From positions 31,622-95,621 of the forward strand of contig JAFGIL010000072.1 in NCBI GenBank assembly GCA_016929635.1: a DNA stretch of 64,000 nucleotides. Reading direction: 5' to 3'. Source of the stretch: Endomicrobiales bacterium. GTDB lineage: Bacteria > Elusimicrobiota > Endomicrobiia > Endomicrobiales > JAFGIL01. The translations under genes were made by a program, and so were the position numbers. Positions 1 to 9,564 of this stretch are shown here, piece after piece. A model generated the notes under the pieces. The model had not been told where the DNA came from. It was given only the letters and a program-made list of their open reading frames with translations, and did no database searches. The stretch's first letter is position 1. The number at the start of each line of letters is the position of its first letter.

Positions 1-84
1 GCTAAAATAACCGTTCTCATTTAATTTTTTTACCAGATGATTCACAATTTCCGGGTCATCATCAAGGACTAATACCTTTTTCAT
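1..84 (-). CDS. Response regulator receiver domain protein, N-terminus only (partial)
   Basis: The ATG at 84-82 opens 28 codons that run off the left edge. The peptide begins MKKVLVLDDD and continues PEIVNHLVKKLNENGY, which is the first beta strand, the acidic pair that binds Mg2+ and helix 1 of a CheY-like receiver domain. The phosphorylated Asp and any output domain lie outside the window, so the regulated target is unknown. The start shares one base with the stop of the upstream CpXC gene (TGATG), so the two are probably co-transcribed and translationally coupled. A stand-alone receiver, a DNA-binding regulator or a hybrid protein are all possible. Confidence 0.75.
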   Translation of the reverse strand, partial: MKKVLVLDDDPEIVNHLVKKLNENGYFS

Positions 85-755
85 CACTTACCCCCCGCCT
101 TTTCTTTCCTTATTAACTTGTTGTCAAGTTTCCAATCTTTATTTTCTTCTAGAAAATTATATACTTTTTTATACATTTCAAGATTAGCGTTATAGTCAAG
201 CAGTTTCCTGAATCCGTTCATTATTTCATCTCTCAGATCGCATCCCTGCTTGTTCAGTTTCGGCAATAATCTTGGCAAGCTTTTAAGGCGTGCTAAAGCA
301 GGCTTAAGCTCTATCAGAGATAGCCCTAAATCCTTTGCTATAAACTCCAATATCCTTATTTCATCATTATCTTCATCATTTTTCTGGACTATATCTACCA
401 GTGAATCCAGACTGAAAAGCAGCATTGGCTCGTATTCCAGCCTTTCTTTTTCAGGTATATTTTCCATTGCCAGTTTAAAATCGTCATGCATTTTATTATT
501 CCAGTAATCTGTTTCAGATGAATAACTTTTTGGATAGACAAAAGCTAAAATCTCATTGTCTGGATCATGATATAAAATAAAACGTTCAGCATAAAATATC
601 TGATGGCACACAGGACAGCTGACCACATTTATTTCACCGGCAACAAGAGCCTCTTTCAGTTCGGGATCTTTCCTTACATCAATGGAGGTCCAAAGCCTTG
701 CCTCAAATACGTTGCTGCACGGGCATTTGACTTCTTCTAATTTTAATAATGACAT
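84..755 (-). CDS. CpXC domain protein
   Basis: This 223-residue protein has two cysteine pairs in its first 50 residues, CPC near residue 11 and CPVC near residue 47. Between them lies a block reading DVRKDPELKEALVAGE. The arrangement matches the CpXC family (PF14353), whose members are thought to bind a metal through these cysteines; no reaction is known for them. The C-terminal half is helical and charged and I do not recognise it. There is no signal peptide or membrane segment, so the protein should be cytoplasmic. It is followed with one base of overlap by a response regulator, which hints at a signalling link, but this is inference from position. The plus-strand ORF at 250-507 is a shadow. 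Confidence 0.75.
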   Translation of the reverse strand: MSLLKLEEVKCPCSNVFEARLWTSIDVRKDPELKEALVAGEINVVSCPVCHQIFYAERFILYHDPDNEILAFVYPKSYSSETDYWNNKMHDDFKLAMENIPEKERLEYEPMLLFSLDSLVDIVQKNDEDNDEIRILEFIAKDLGLSLIELKPALARLKSLPRLLPKLNKQGCDLRDEIMNGFRKLLDYNANLEMYKKVYNFLEENKDWKLDNKLIRKEKAGGK

Positions 756-819
756 ACTTCAATCCAAATTACACATAGAATCTTTACGACTGAATAAAAT
801 TTACTATAGCACATATATA

Positions 820-2379
820 TTACAATTTCAACCTTTCAAGCATTACTTTTGTCTCTAAATCGTCCGGATCCAGCATCAAGGTTATCTTCAATTCCTCAAA
901 GGCGTTTAGGATATCTTTTTTATTCAGGTAACACCTTGCAAGGTCCCTGTGGGATTGCGGGTGAAACGGGTTTATCGCAACGGCTTTCTGATAAATATCA
1001 ATAGATTTATCGTAATCTCCGTTTTTAAAATAGAGTTCACCCAGGACTTGATACGGGGTGACGTAGTTCGGATTTTCCTCGATTGCTGTCTTTAGATTAA
1101 TTTCAGCATCTTCCGTTTTTTCCATTTTAATCAAAGTGCGTGCTATTTTTAAAAGAACAACAGGGTTTGCAGGTTCTATTTTTAGAGCTTTGTTATAATT
1201 TATCAGGGCAGCATCAAATCTCGCTATTTGCCTCATTTTATCCCCCAGCCTGATATAACCTTTCAGGTCTGTGCCGATAAATTCATCCTCACTTTTCTTT
1301 TCAAAGAAAACCTCGTTTATAATCACGCCCGGTGATTCGTTTATTTTCATATTTTTCAGGTATTTAATATATTTTTTCTCAAAATTCTTCCAGGATACTC
1401 CCAGAGTTTCTTTAAATGCTGTTTTCTCTTCATAAATATCAAGGTTTTTCAATAATTTAGATACGATATCCGGGTTGTATTCTTTTTTCATGTAAGCTAT
1501 GCAATTGGACACCTGGGCAAATGCGAGCATGATATCATCCTGGCTGTCCAGGTATACCAACGAAGGCGACATCCGGGAAAAAGAAATAAATGAATTTTTT
1601 TCCTGGGCTTCTTTCAGCTTGTTTTTTCCTGCCGGCGTAAGGAATACGGGCTCTTTACTGCTCCAACGTTTTTCGTGGTATCTTGCAATACCTTCATGAA
1701 GCCAGAGCGGGCATTTAGTGCCGCTTAGATTGTTAACTACAAAATGAACGTATTCATGCGCAAGCGTATCCAGCCAGCTGTAACCTAAAGGCAATGCCTG
1801 CGGGGAAATTATCATAAGCCTGTTGAATTTACATATTCCCACGGTTCCTGTTTTATCCAGTATTTCCTCGCTGAGGGTGGATGCCAATGAAAACTCCTTC
1901 TTATTAGGATAGACCTCAACTATTATCCTGTTTTCAGGAAAACAGTTTAAGTCTTTACCTATCTCTTCATATGCTTTTTCCAGGGCATTTAAAGCGTAAG
2001 AATTCAGAATAACATCTAACCCCTTTACCCTTAGAACAAAGTGGGTGCTTTTATACTCATGAAAATCTTCAGTGATATTGTAAACAAAATAGTAATAATT
2101 CCTTATTTGTTCCCATAAAGGTTCCGCATTTTCACAGTCTAATGCCTCTGATATTTCGCTAAACGCTGAACGATAGTCAGCCATATAAAAATGCAGCCTG
2201 CTTAACCAAAAATGTTTTTCCGCAGGTTTTTCCACTTTTTCTATTTTTGCTTTAACCTCATCAAACCTTCCAGCTTCGAGCAACTGATAAAAATCCTCTG
2301 TTTCCTTAATTACAGAAGCAAAAGTAATTACGGACAAACTCATAATAATGATAATTAAACGAAATATATTCTTAAGCAT
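820..2379 (-). CDS. Secreted peptidase_MA-like zinc metallopeptidase with TPR repeats
   Basis: This 519-residue protein begins with a hydrophobic stretch (LIIIIMSLSVITFASV) that looks like a signal peptide. After a short helical region it carries a gluzincin signature: HEYVHFVV around residue 209, followed about 20 residues later by WLHEGIARY. This is the HExxH plus downstream glutamate pattern of the peptidase MA-like family (PF13485). The last 140 residues contain three or four TPR units, for example YNKALKIEPANP and YQKAVAINPFHP. It is probably an exported metallopeptidase that docks partners through its TPR surface; the substrate is unknown. It starts 11 bases after the DUF4175 gene and seems to be the last gene of the moxR cluster. 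A 64-base gap follows before the CpXC gene. Confidence 0.78.
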   Translation of the reverse strand: MLKNIFRLIIIIMSLSVITFASVIKETEDFYQLLEAGRFDEVKAKIEKVEKPAEKHFWLSRLHFYMADYRSAFSEISEALDCENAEPLWEQIRNYYYFVYNITEDFHEYKSTHFVLRVKGLDVILNSYALNALEKAYEEIGKDLNCFPENRIIVEVYPNKKEFSLASTLSEEILDKTGTVGICKFNRLMIISPQALPLGYSWLDTLAHEYVHFVVNNLSGTKCPLWLHEGIARYHEKRWSSKEPVFLTPAGKNKLKEAQEKNSFISFSRMSPSLVYLDSQDDIMLAFAQVSNCIAYMKKEYNPDIVSKLLKNLDIYEEKTAFKETLGVSWKNFEKKYIKYLKNMKINESPGVIINEVFFEKKSEDEFIGTDLKGYIRLGDKMRQIARFDAALINYNKALKIEPANPVVLLKIARTLIKMEKTEDAEINLKTAIEENPNYVTPYQVLGELYFKNGDYDKSIDIYQKAVAINPFHPQSHRDLARCYLNKKDILNAFEELKITLMLDPDDLETKVMLERLKL

Positions 2380-2390
2380 TTTTTGCCTAT

Positions 2391-5300
2391 TTATTCAGTC
2401 AGCCTTTTGTAATAATCTTTTATTATCTGTTCATACTGCTTGGGATATTTTTCTTTAAGCGCATCTATTATTTCCTGCCTGAATTCACGCGGCGGCTTGT
2501 ATTCATTTATGTCAGGCAATCTTACAGGCTCCTCTCTGAAACCCATTATACCGTAAGTTTTTGTTTTTATCGGGCTGCTTATGGGTTTTCCCGCATTATT
2601 TTCCTGTCCGGACAAATAATCGGATGCGGATTTTAGGCCACTCTGTCCGTTCTGCAAATATTCGAGTGCTTTTTGCCCCGATTCAAGCGCGTCCTGTGTT
2701 TTTTTATCAGTAATCTGCTGGCTTGCTTTCTTCATTTCTGTTTCAGCATTAAAGAGATTTTGAAAAACCTCCGGTTTCACTGACGTGCTTTGTCTGAAAA
2801 ACTCCTCCAGGGAGTGCCTTAAATCCGTTGTCTTATTCATTATATCATCTTCTTTTTTACTTAAGGATTTTAATGCATTTTTGTCTGTTTCACTGAATAA
2901 TCCAGAATCCCCCGGATTCTTCAATAAATTCAGGATGTCATTTTCTTCCTTGGATAAAAACAGGATATCATCGTGCAGTTCATTATTTGATGTCTTACCC
3001 CTGCTATCCTTCCTCCCGGCAATAATCTTTGCAGACCTGTCTAAATCTTTTATGATGTCTTCCAGATATTTCTGGGAGTTGTAAACCCTCTTTTTCTCAA
3101 ATTCCTCCAGTACTTTTTTCATCAAATTTATGGTTTTATCAAAATTTAAATGATACTCATGGGTTTTAACCGATATTCTCATTGATTTGTCAACCACCGT
3201 TCTCTGCCTTTTTGCTAAATCCTCCAATAACTTTTCCTGTTTCTTAAAGAGATTCTTTCTTCTTACTATATCCATTTCCTCTATTCCCTGATTCAAATCC
3301 TTTTGTTCTGTAATAATCTCGTTGATTGTAGTATTGTATTTATCTACTTTTTTCTGCATCTGGCTGACAGCGCCTTTGGAAAAACCCACATTCTGCCCGA
3401 CTTCATCCAGAGTATTAAGAATATTGGAGAGTTGTTCCTTAAGGGACTCAGCCAATTTTTTTGCTTTCTCCCAGTCGCCTTCTTCTATGGCCTTTGACAA
3501 TTCATCAACAAGGCTCTGGCTTTGCTGCAAATCGATGCTTTCGATTGCAGGTGAGTTAATAAAATCTTCCGGCAGTTCCTTGGGCAGCTTGCTTATCTGT
3601 TTGTTGATTTCCTGCATGAGTTCCTGTATCTTATCCAAGGTCCTATTTAGCTCTTCCGGCCTTGGGGTTCCTGAAAGCTGATCCAGCAGGTCAGAGCCCG
3701 CATTGCTAAGTTCCGTGCCTGAATCTATTAAATCCCTCATTTTTTGATACTGCCATATATCTTCAGCCAAAAGGCTCATCTTTTCCAGACTGGCTATTAT
3801 CTCATCCTGGTTTTTTCCTGCTTTTTCCCAGTCCTTCTTCTCAATTGCTTTTAAAGCTTCTGACATCGGCTCGTCTTTCAGGTATTCCAGGTGTGATTTC
3901 AGCCCGTGATACTCGCTGTAAGTCGAAAAATCAGTATATGGGTCATTTTCCATGGCTGATAAAAGCTTATCCAGCATATTATTAGGAACTTCAACTTTTT
4001 CTTTTATCGATTTCTGTTCCTCTAACAGCTTGTTGTAAGTCGAGCTTGAGAAATTCGTATTTACTTCATTCAATTTCTCCTTTGCCATGGTTTGATCTGC
4101 CAGTATGTTAAGCAATTCCTCGCGGAAACCTTTTAATTCCTTTTCTATTTTTTCATGTTCTACTTCATAATCCGTTGTTTCAATTAAATAGGTGGAAGTA
4201 ACCGAAGATTTTGGGCCATTTACCGTATCATTGTCCCAAGCCTCAAAGTAATAATGCATTTTCTCGGGTGATTTGAGATTCAACTTAGATATTTTCATGG
4301 AATACTCGAATATTTTCTGAAAATTCTCATCTTTACCAAAAGGAATATCGATTTTCTCGTCTTTCCTGTCTTCTATCCTGTAATGCAGGTCGATTCTGGT
4401 TAACCCAAAATCGTCACTTGCCTGAATCACCATGGGTATTACGGAATCATCCGAAACAACAAGGTCTTCCTGCGGTGATATTAATTCAATTCCCGGAAGC
4501 TGGTCTTCTATAACGGATATTATGTACTCTGAAGGCTCAGGGTCATTTATATTGTCATCTGTCTCAAAAAAGAATTTATAGTATCCCGATTTTTTCACCT
4601 CAAAACCGGTTATAATAAAATTCCCTTCATTGGCTTTTTCACTCATTTTTTTGATTTCATTTAATGAAAGAAATTTCCCTGAAGGCCTCGTTTTTCCCAA
4701 AGCCACAGGATAATTTATTTTACCATTTATGCTTAATGTTGCTCTTTTCAGGTTCTTGCTGGCTTTTGCGGAAATGTTGACAACAGTTCCCGATAAAGCT
4801 GAGATATTCGGATTCCCTTTAATCACCTGGGTTGTCAGCCCGGTGTATTCCGGATACCTGTAACTAATCTCAAACTCACCCAGCTGAGGATACATTACAG
4901 GCACAAGCTCAAAAACCTGGGTTTCCAAATCACCCCAGACAACATAATATTGAAGCTTATCTGTCAATTTATCAATCTTATATGCAAATTGTCCGCCTTT
5001 AACTGACACAGGTCCTTTTTCGGCATCCGGCTCATTTCCAGTTTCATAACACAACTGTTTTAAATCCACTTCTTTCCACTTGATATTTTCATTCTTCATA
5101 AAAAGCCTTGGATTTCCTTTTAAACCAATCTTTTTCCCGACCACTACCCTAACAGAGCTTGCATGGGGCAGGTTCTTCGTTCCGGGTTTGACATAAAACC
5201 AGCTTTCCCAGTTTGAAGCAGAAAACGACAATAAAATCCGGTTATATGAGGGTTCCAGCGGGTAAGGAGGCAATAAGTACAAAAATAAAAAAGCTAAACA

Positions 5301-5759
5301 TAGAACAGCAAAATATCTTAAAGGTTTATATAAAACTGCTTTATAATTAATTATCTGATTTGGCGAAAAATGATTTAGTTTATTTTCTACATCATCTATT
5401 AACCTGGATACTAATTCATCCGAAACGCCAACCGGACGGTCAAAATGAAGCTGCCATGAACTAATCAGTTCATCACCCAGTTCTTTAATCCTTTTTTGTA
5501 TTAATAGTATAACTGCCTGATCCTTTAGGTATTTTATGTTCTCTTGGAGGTATCGAAAAATGCAATAAATACCCCAGAGTATAATGAACAAATAAAAAAG
5601 CTTTCTGTAATTAACCCTTAACAAAAAAATATAGTCGCTTATACTCCAAACAAGATACAGCAATAGCGATACACTGAGCCAATAGAGCAAGTATTGAATA
5701 AAAGAAGAGATTAATACGGATAATCTTGCAGAATTTACAAATTCTATTATCTTTTTCAT
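2391..5759 (-). CDS. DUF4175 family membrane protein with long coiled coils
   Basis: This 1,122-residue protein has membrane segments in the first 165 residues (around 14-36, 48-66 and 150-166), then a beta-rich extracytoplasmic region with a PEYTGL motif. The second half is very charged and helical, with many Glu/Lys/Gln heptads typical of coiled coil. This architecture fits the DUF4175 family, which is usually found beside MoxR, DUF58, VWA and DUF4159 genes, as here. No enzymatic motif is visible. I infer a scaffold anchored in the inner membrane that reaches across the periplasm. Its ATG overlaps the stop of the next gene in the arrangement TAATG, so it and the GT39 gene downstream belong to one transcript. 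The domain name rests on overall architecture and context. Confidence 0.68.
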   Translation of the reverse strand: MKKIIEFVNSARLSVLISSFIQYLLYWLSVSLLLYLVWSISDYIFLLRVNYRKLFYLFIILWGIYCIFRYLQENIKYLKDQAVILLIQKRIKELGDELISSWQLHFDRPVGVSDELVSRLIDDVENKLNHFSPNQIINYKAVLYKPLRYFAVLCLAFLFLYLLPPYPLEPSYNRILLSFSASNWESWFYVKPGTKNLPHASSVRVVVGKKIGLKGNPRLFMKNENIKWKEVDLKQLCYETGNEPDAEKGPVSVKGGQFAYKIDKLTDKLQYYVVWGDLETQVFELVPVMYPQLGEFEISYRYPEYTGLTTQVIKGNPNISALSGTVVNISAKASKNLKRATLSINGKINYPVALGKTRPSGKFLSLNEIKKMSEKANEGNFIITGFEVKKSGYYKFFFETDDNINDPEPSEYIISVIEDQLPGIELISPQEDLVVSDDSVIPMVIQASDDFGLTRIDLHYRIEDRKDEKIDIPFGKDENFQKIFEYSMKISKLNLKSPEKMHYYFEAWDNDTVNGPKSSVTSTYLIETTDYEVEHEKIEKELKGFREELLNILADQTMAKEKLNEVNTNFSSSTYNKLLEEQKSIKEKVEVPNNMLDKLLSAMENDPYTDFSTYSEYHGLKSHLEYLKDEPMSEALKAIEKKDWEKAGKNQDEIIASLEKMSLLAEDIWQYQKMRDLIDSGTELSNAGSDLLDQLSGTPRPEELNRTLDKIQELMQEINKQISKLPKELPEDFINSPAIESIDLQQSQSLVDELSKAIEEGDWEKAKKLAESLKEQLSNILNTLDEVGQNVGFSKGAVSQMQKKVDKYNTTINEIITEQKDLNQGIEEMDIVRRKNLFKKQEKLLEDLAKRQRTVVDKSMRISVKTHEYHLNFDKTINLMKKVLEEFEKKRVYNSQKYLEDIIKDLDRSAKIIAGRKDSRGKTSNNELHDDILFLSKEENDILNLLKNPGDSGLFSETDKNALKSLSKKEDDIMNKTTDLRHSLEEFFRQSTSVKPEVFQNLFNAETEMKKASQQITDKKTQDALESGQKALEYLQNGQSGLKSASDYLSGQENNAGKPISSPIKTKTYGIMGFREEPVRLPDINEYKPPREFRQEIIDALKEKYPKQYEQIIKDYYKRLTE

Positions 5760-7426
5760 TATTCCGGTCTTTTTAAATTGTCAACCAGCTCTTTTAACTT
5801 CTTATATTGAGCCGGATGTTTATCCATCCTGAAAATTAAAATGGAATTTGCCAATATGTCCTCATAAGGGATCTCTTTCAGCCATGAAAATATTTGCTTG
5901 TCATAATAGTACGTTGCCTGGAAATTTGTTGCTGAAACGGCAAAAATTACTTTTTTCATCGAATCAAAATTTATTTCATCACCATCACGGTGGCCTTTCG
6001 CGTTAGGATAGCTTATATTATCGGAAAATCCTATAGGGTAGTACTTTATTCCGTAGTAATGGGGGTCCCCAACGCCGAAATAACATAAGTATATACCCGA
6101 GACCCCCTCTTTTTTTAAATATTTTCCCAGCTGCTTTAAGCCCTGGCCCCAGTCAACGTTTGAATCCGTAAAATATTTGTAGCCATTTGCGGGTGAACCT
6201 ATCAACTCATTAAAGTAACTTAAATGCCACGGATGAATTCTGAAAGTGCCTGCACAGTACCATATCAATAAGCATGCTATACCTAATTTAATAACCTTTT
6301 TATATTTTTCACTATAAATCCCGGACACCCATACTGTCAAGAAAGGGTATATGGGCATTATATGCCTGTGGCCTATCTGCACTTTTGAATAACAACTCAA
6401 AGCAAAATAGAATAATGCGGGCCATAGCAAAAATATTATCTTTTCCCTTGTCCATGAACTTTTCCTGAAAGCAGCAAAAATCAGCAATATTATGAAAGGC
6501 AAAGGTGTCTTTAATAAAAACGCTATCGGAAAATAGTAAACCCATCCGGTTACTGAATGTTTTCCCAATAAAAATGATGACCTTCCGGAAGCCACCCCGC
6601 TTAATACTTTTTTCAAGCCGACAAAATAATATATTTTCAGCGAATTAAACCTGTAGACAACAATTAATATCAAAAGAATTAAAAACGTGACTACAATCAT
6701 CTGTTTGACTATTTCCTTTGCTCCGATGTCTCCCTTCCACAGAAGCCATAAGACAATTATGCCTATTACTCCGAATATCACAATAGCAGAGTACTTTGAT
6801 GCAAGCAGTAACCCCATGCTTATTCCCAGAAAGATAACCGGTTTTAGCCCCGTCGGTTTACCCGGCTTTATTTGTTTCCACCACTTCCATGTAAAATACA
6901 TAGTAGTAAAGTAGAACAAAGTTAAAGCCATATCAGTTGTAACGAGAGTCCCGTGTGCTATAAAAAGCGAAGAAAAAGCCCATAAAAAAAGCGCAAGTAC
7001 TGCCTGCTTTATGCCGAATAACTCTTTTGACCAGAAATAAATGAATAATCCCAGAAATAAAGAAAATACTAATATCATTCTCCTTCCTGAATTAAGGGCC
7101 TTTTCCGGGTCAGTCTTGTTTTTGTACATAAATAAATCTGAAAATGGATACTGATATTTCCATACCTCATTCCAATAAGGATGGTTTATAGGGAAGATAG
7201 GCCTCATAAAGATCAAAGGGATTGCAGCCCACATTTCTGCAAGAGGCGGGTGATCAAATGCATTAAGCCGGTAATCCTTTGTATTCCAGTAGGAGTAGCC
7301 CGCTGTTAAATGTATATGTTCATCATAGGTAGGAGACAGATATGTTATTGTGCTCAAACTAAATACGATATTTATTATAAAAAGCAGCAATACTGCAGCA
7401 AACGTGATATTAAATATCTTTTTCAT
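5759..7426 (-). CDS. GT39/PMT-like (GT-C fold) membrane glycosyltransferase
   Basis: This 555-residue protein is dominated by about ten hydrophobic helices, with an acidic pair in the first periplasmic loop (TYDEHIHLTAGY) followed by DHPPLAEMWA. Both are hallmarks of GT-C transferases of the PMT/ArnT group, which move a sugar from a polyprenyl-phosphate carrier to a protein or lipid on the outer face of the inner membrane. Here the donor and acceptor cannot be told. A soluble C-terminal part begins near residue 420 (DSNVDWGQGLKQL), a feature common in such proteins from candidate phyla. It lies one base downstream of a DUF2723 paralog and overlaps the DUF4175 start, so four glycosylation-type enzymes sit in one cluster. 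Confidence 0.75.
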   Translation of the reverse strand: MKKIFNITFAAVLLLFIINIVFSLSTITYLSPTYDEHIHLTAGYSYWNTKDYRLNAFDHPPLAEMWAAIPLIFMRPIFPINHPYWNEVWKYQYPFSDLFMYKNKTDPEKALNSGRRMILVFSLFLGLFIYFWSKELFGIKQAVLALFLWAFSSLFIAHGTLVTTDMALTLFYFTTMYFTWKWWKQIKPGKPTGLKPVIFLGISMGLLLASKYSAIVIFGVIGIIVLWLLWKGDIGAKEIVKQMIVVTFLILLILIVVYRFNSLKIYYFVGLKKVLSGVASGRSSFLLGKHSVTGWVYYFPIAFLLKTPLPFIILLIFAAFRKSSWTREKIIFLLWPALFYFALSCYSKVQIGHRHIMPIYPFLTVWVSGIYSEKYKKVIKLGIACLLIWYCAGTFRIHPWHLSYFNELIGSPANGYKYFTDSNVDWGQGLKQLGKYLKKEGVSGIYLCYFGVGDPHYYGIKYYPIGFSDNISYPNAKGHRDGDEINFDSMKKVIFAVSATNFQATYYYDKQIFSWLKEIPYEDILANSILIFRMDKHPAQYKKLKELVDNLKRPE

Positions 7427-7427
7427 T

Positions 7428-9563
7428 TTATTTTCCGATATTTTCTTTTGCTTTCTGAAGGTAATATAATGCCTGTTGGTAGTTTGGGTCTATTTTCAAG
7501 GCGCTTTCAAGCTCACTTATGACCTTTTTCCATTGTTTATTCTTCCAATATATAACAGATTTATTGAAATGTGCGGTTTTCTGCATAGGATATACTTCTA
7601 TGGCATTTTGATAAAACCTTAATCCTTCATCGTCTTCTCCCAGCCTCTCAGAACATACTCCCAATGATGTGTAAACATCCGCAAGTTCCTTTACTATCCC
7701 GTAATATACATCATCCAAAACGTTATAGGCTTTTGCCAGCTCCTGGTATTTTCTGTACTGCCTGACAGCTTTTTGATAGACATTTTTTGCTTCCTTAAAA
7801 TTGCCCTCATTATAAAAAGTAAATCCGATATAGTTATCCGCTATTGGAAAAAGAGGCTTTAAAGATAATGCCTTTTTAAAATTGTAACGGGCTAGTTCAT
7901 AATTATTTGTTCTCATATAATATCTGCCAAGCGCCAAAAATGATTTCGAATATTCTTCAATCAAATCGGGAGTAAAAAACTCCCTGTATTCTTCATAAGA
8001 ATAACTTCCTCTGTAAGGATAAATATGTTGCAAAAGGATATCACCTGATGCAGTAGTAAAAGATTTTGTTATTTTATTGACCAATCCGCACGGCTCCCCG
8101 ACATAACCGCTAATTCCCTGATATTCCACATCTCCGGTAAAGTATATATTCCTTGACTGATTATTTTCGGCAAACTGTTTCCATCCTTCCTTTGATTTCA
8201 ATTCCCCCAAAATAAGGTCTCCATGGATTTTTCCCCATTTGTCCTTGTACCAGAATGAGCCGGATAACCCCTGGCTTATAACAGCTAAATCAGGACGGTC
8301 ACTTTCAACGATATATCTGTTCCACAAAGAGAACAACTGGACATCTTCTTTAAGTACAACAACAGATTTTTCCGGTAGCGACCTTAATACGTTTTTCGAA
8401 TAGTCATATGAAATAAAATTATTCCGTTTGTTCAAATCAGGAAAATGATATACCGTATTTATGCACAACAGGAATGCTCCCATGCCAAAAACCGCGCTTC
8501 TAGCCAAAGTATTTTGTGATAAAAGATTCAGATAATTGAATCCCTCCGCTATCCAGATTATGAATATAAGATTTGGAAGAAGAAAATGTGCTTCAAGTAT
8601 TGCAAGAGCATGAGGATTTGGCGGCATGTTAGCCAGATATATGAAAACCGGTCCGGAAAGCATCCATGCTATTAACGTTGAAAATGCAAGATTTTTATCC
8701 CTTTTAAAAAAGGATAAAAGGCCCAATAAACCCAAGGGTAACCCTATAAAGGCAAAACCCGTATAAAGGTGATTAAAATAAAAGAGTATATCGGAAATAA
8801 AATTTTCACCCTTACCGTAACTGACTGACAGTAAGTCAAGTGTCCCGCCATGGGTTTTTCTTGTCAAAGAGCCCCAGAATCTTGAAAGGTCTGCAGGATG
8901 GTTCCAGTCAAGAAATGGCCCCTGGCCTGACCTAATAGGCATGTACATGTATATTGAAAATCCGACAATAAAAAATAATCCGAATAAAACTATCTGTGAA
9001 AATCCAAACTGCTTCCTTTTAATAAATAAAATCCAGAATAAACCCGGTGCCAAAAGCAGCAAATCCATTCTGTTTCCAAGGCCCACACCGAAAATGAACG
9101 CAAAAAGTGAAACCGTACAAATAATTTCCCTGTATTTCTCCCTGCCATTCAGATTTATCTTGTACAAAATGATATAAATCAGCAGGGCAGCAAAAAGAGT
9201 GTTCAAGGTATACATCTCGGATACAAGAGATAAATACCATTGCAGATAGCTTGATGCAAAAAGTAACGATAAAACCCCTGCTAAAAACCTGCTTGATAAT
9301 AACTTTACAAGGATTTTATAAAGTAACCAGACAGTCACTGCGCTTGCCAGTGCAGATAAAACATTCATTTTATATCCCGCGTTTCCCCACGGGATTAATA
9401 TAAGGAATATTTTCGAGAGGATTGCATAAAACGGATATCCCGGAGGATGCGCTATTCCCAAGGTGTGCGCAACGCTCACCATCTCGCCTGTATCACGGTA
9501 AGGTGCTACCGCTGGAAAAAGGGTGTAGAGATATACTATAAAACTTATTAATAAAACAGCCAT
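7428..9563 (-). CDS. DUF2723 membrane protein with C-terminal TPRs (paralog A)
   Basis: This 711-residue protein starts with a hydrophobic helix and then YRDTGEMVS and GIAHPPGYPFY, the signature of DUF2723 (PF11028). The family is related to GT-C protein O-mannosyl-type transferases, and the acidic DxGE pair occupies the position of their catalytic acid. About ten membrane segments fill residues 1-390. A periplasmic region follows, then TPR units to the C-terminus (ARYNFKKALSLKPLFP, FYQNAIEVYPMQKTAH). The TPR tail may select acceptor proteins. It is one of three paralogs of about 700 residues in this cluster and lies one base from paralog B. This copy lacks the palindromic inserts found in B and C, so it serves as the reference for them. 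Confidence 0.8.
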   Translation of the reverse strand: MAVLLISFIVYLYTLFPAVAPYRDTGEMVSVAHTLGIAHPPGYPFYAILSKIFLILIPWGNAGYKMNVLSALASAVTVWLLYKILVKLLSSRFLAGVLSLLFASSYLQWYLSLVSEMYTLNTLFAALLIYIILYKINLNGREKYREIICTVSLFAFIFGVGLGNRMDLLLLAPGLFWILFIKRKQFGFSQIVLFGLFFIVGFSIYMYMPIRSGQGPFLDWNHPADLSRFWGSLTRKTHGGTLDLLSVSYGKGENFISDILFYFNHLYTGFAFIGLPLGLLGLLSFFKRDKNLAFSTLIAWMLSGPVFIYLANMPPNPHALAILEAHFLLPNLIFIIWIAEGFNYLNLLSQNTLARSAVFGMGAFLLCINTVYHFPDLNKRNNFISYDYSKNVLRSLPEKSVVVLKEDVQLFSLWNRYIVESDRPDLAVISQGLSGSFWYKDKWGKIHGDLILGELKSKEGWKQFAENNQSRNIYFTGDVEYQGISGYVGEPCGLVNKITKSFTTASGDILLQHIYPYRGSYSYEEYREFFTPDLIEEYSKSFLALGRYYMRTNNYELARYNFKKALSLKPLFPIADNYIGFTFYNEGNFKEAKNVYQKAVRQYRKYQELAKAYNVLDDVYYGIVKELADVYTSLGVCSERLGEDDEGLRFYQNAIEVYPMQKTAHFNKSVIYWKNKQWKKVISELESALKIDPNYQQALYYLQKAKENIGK

Positions 9564-9564
9564 T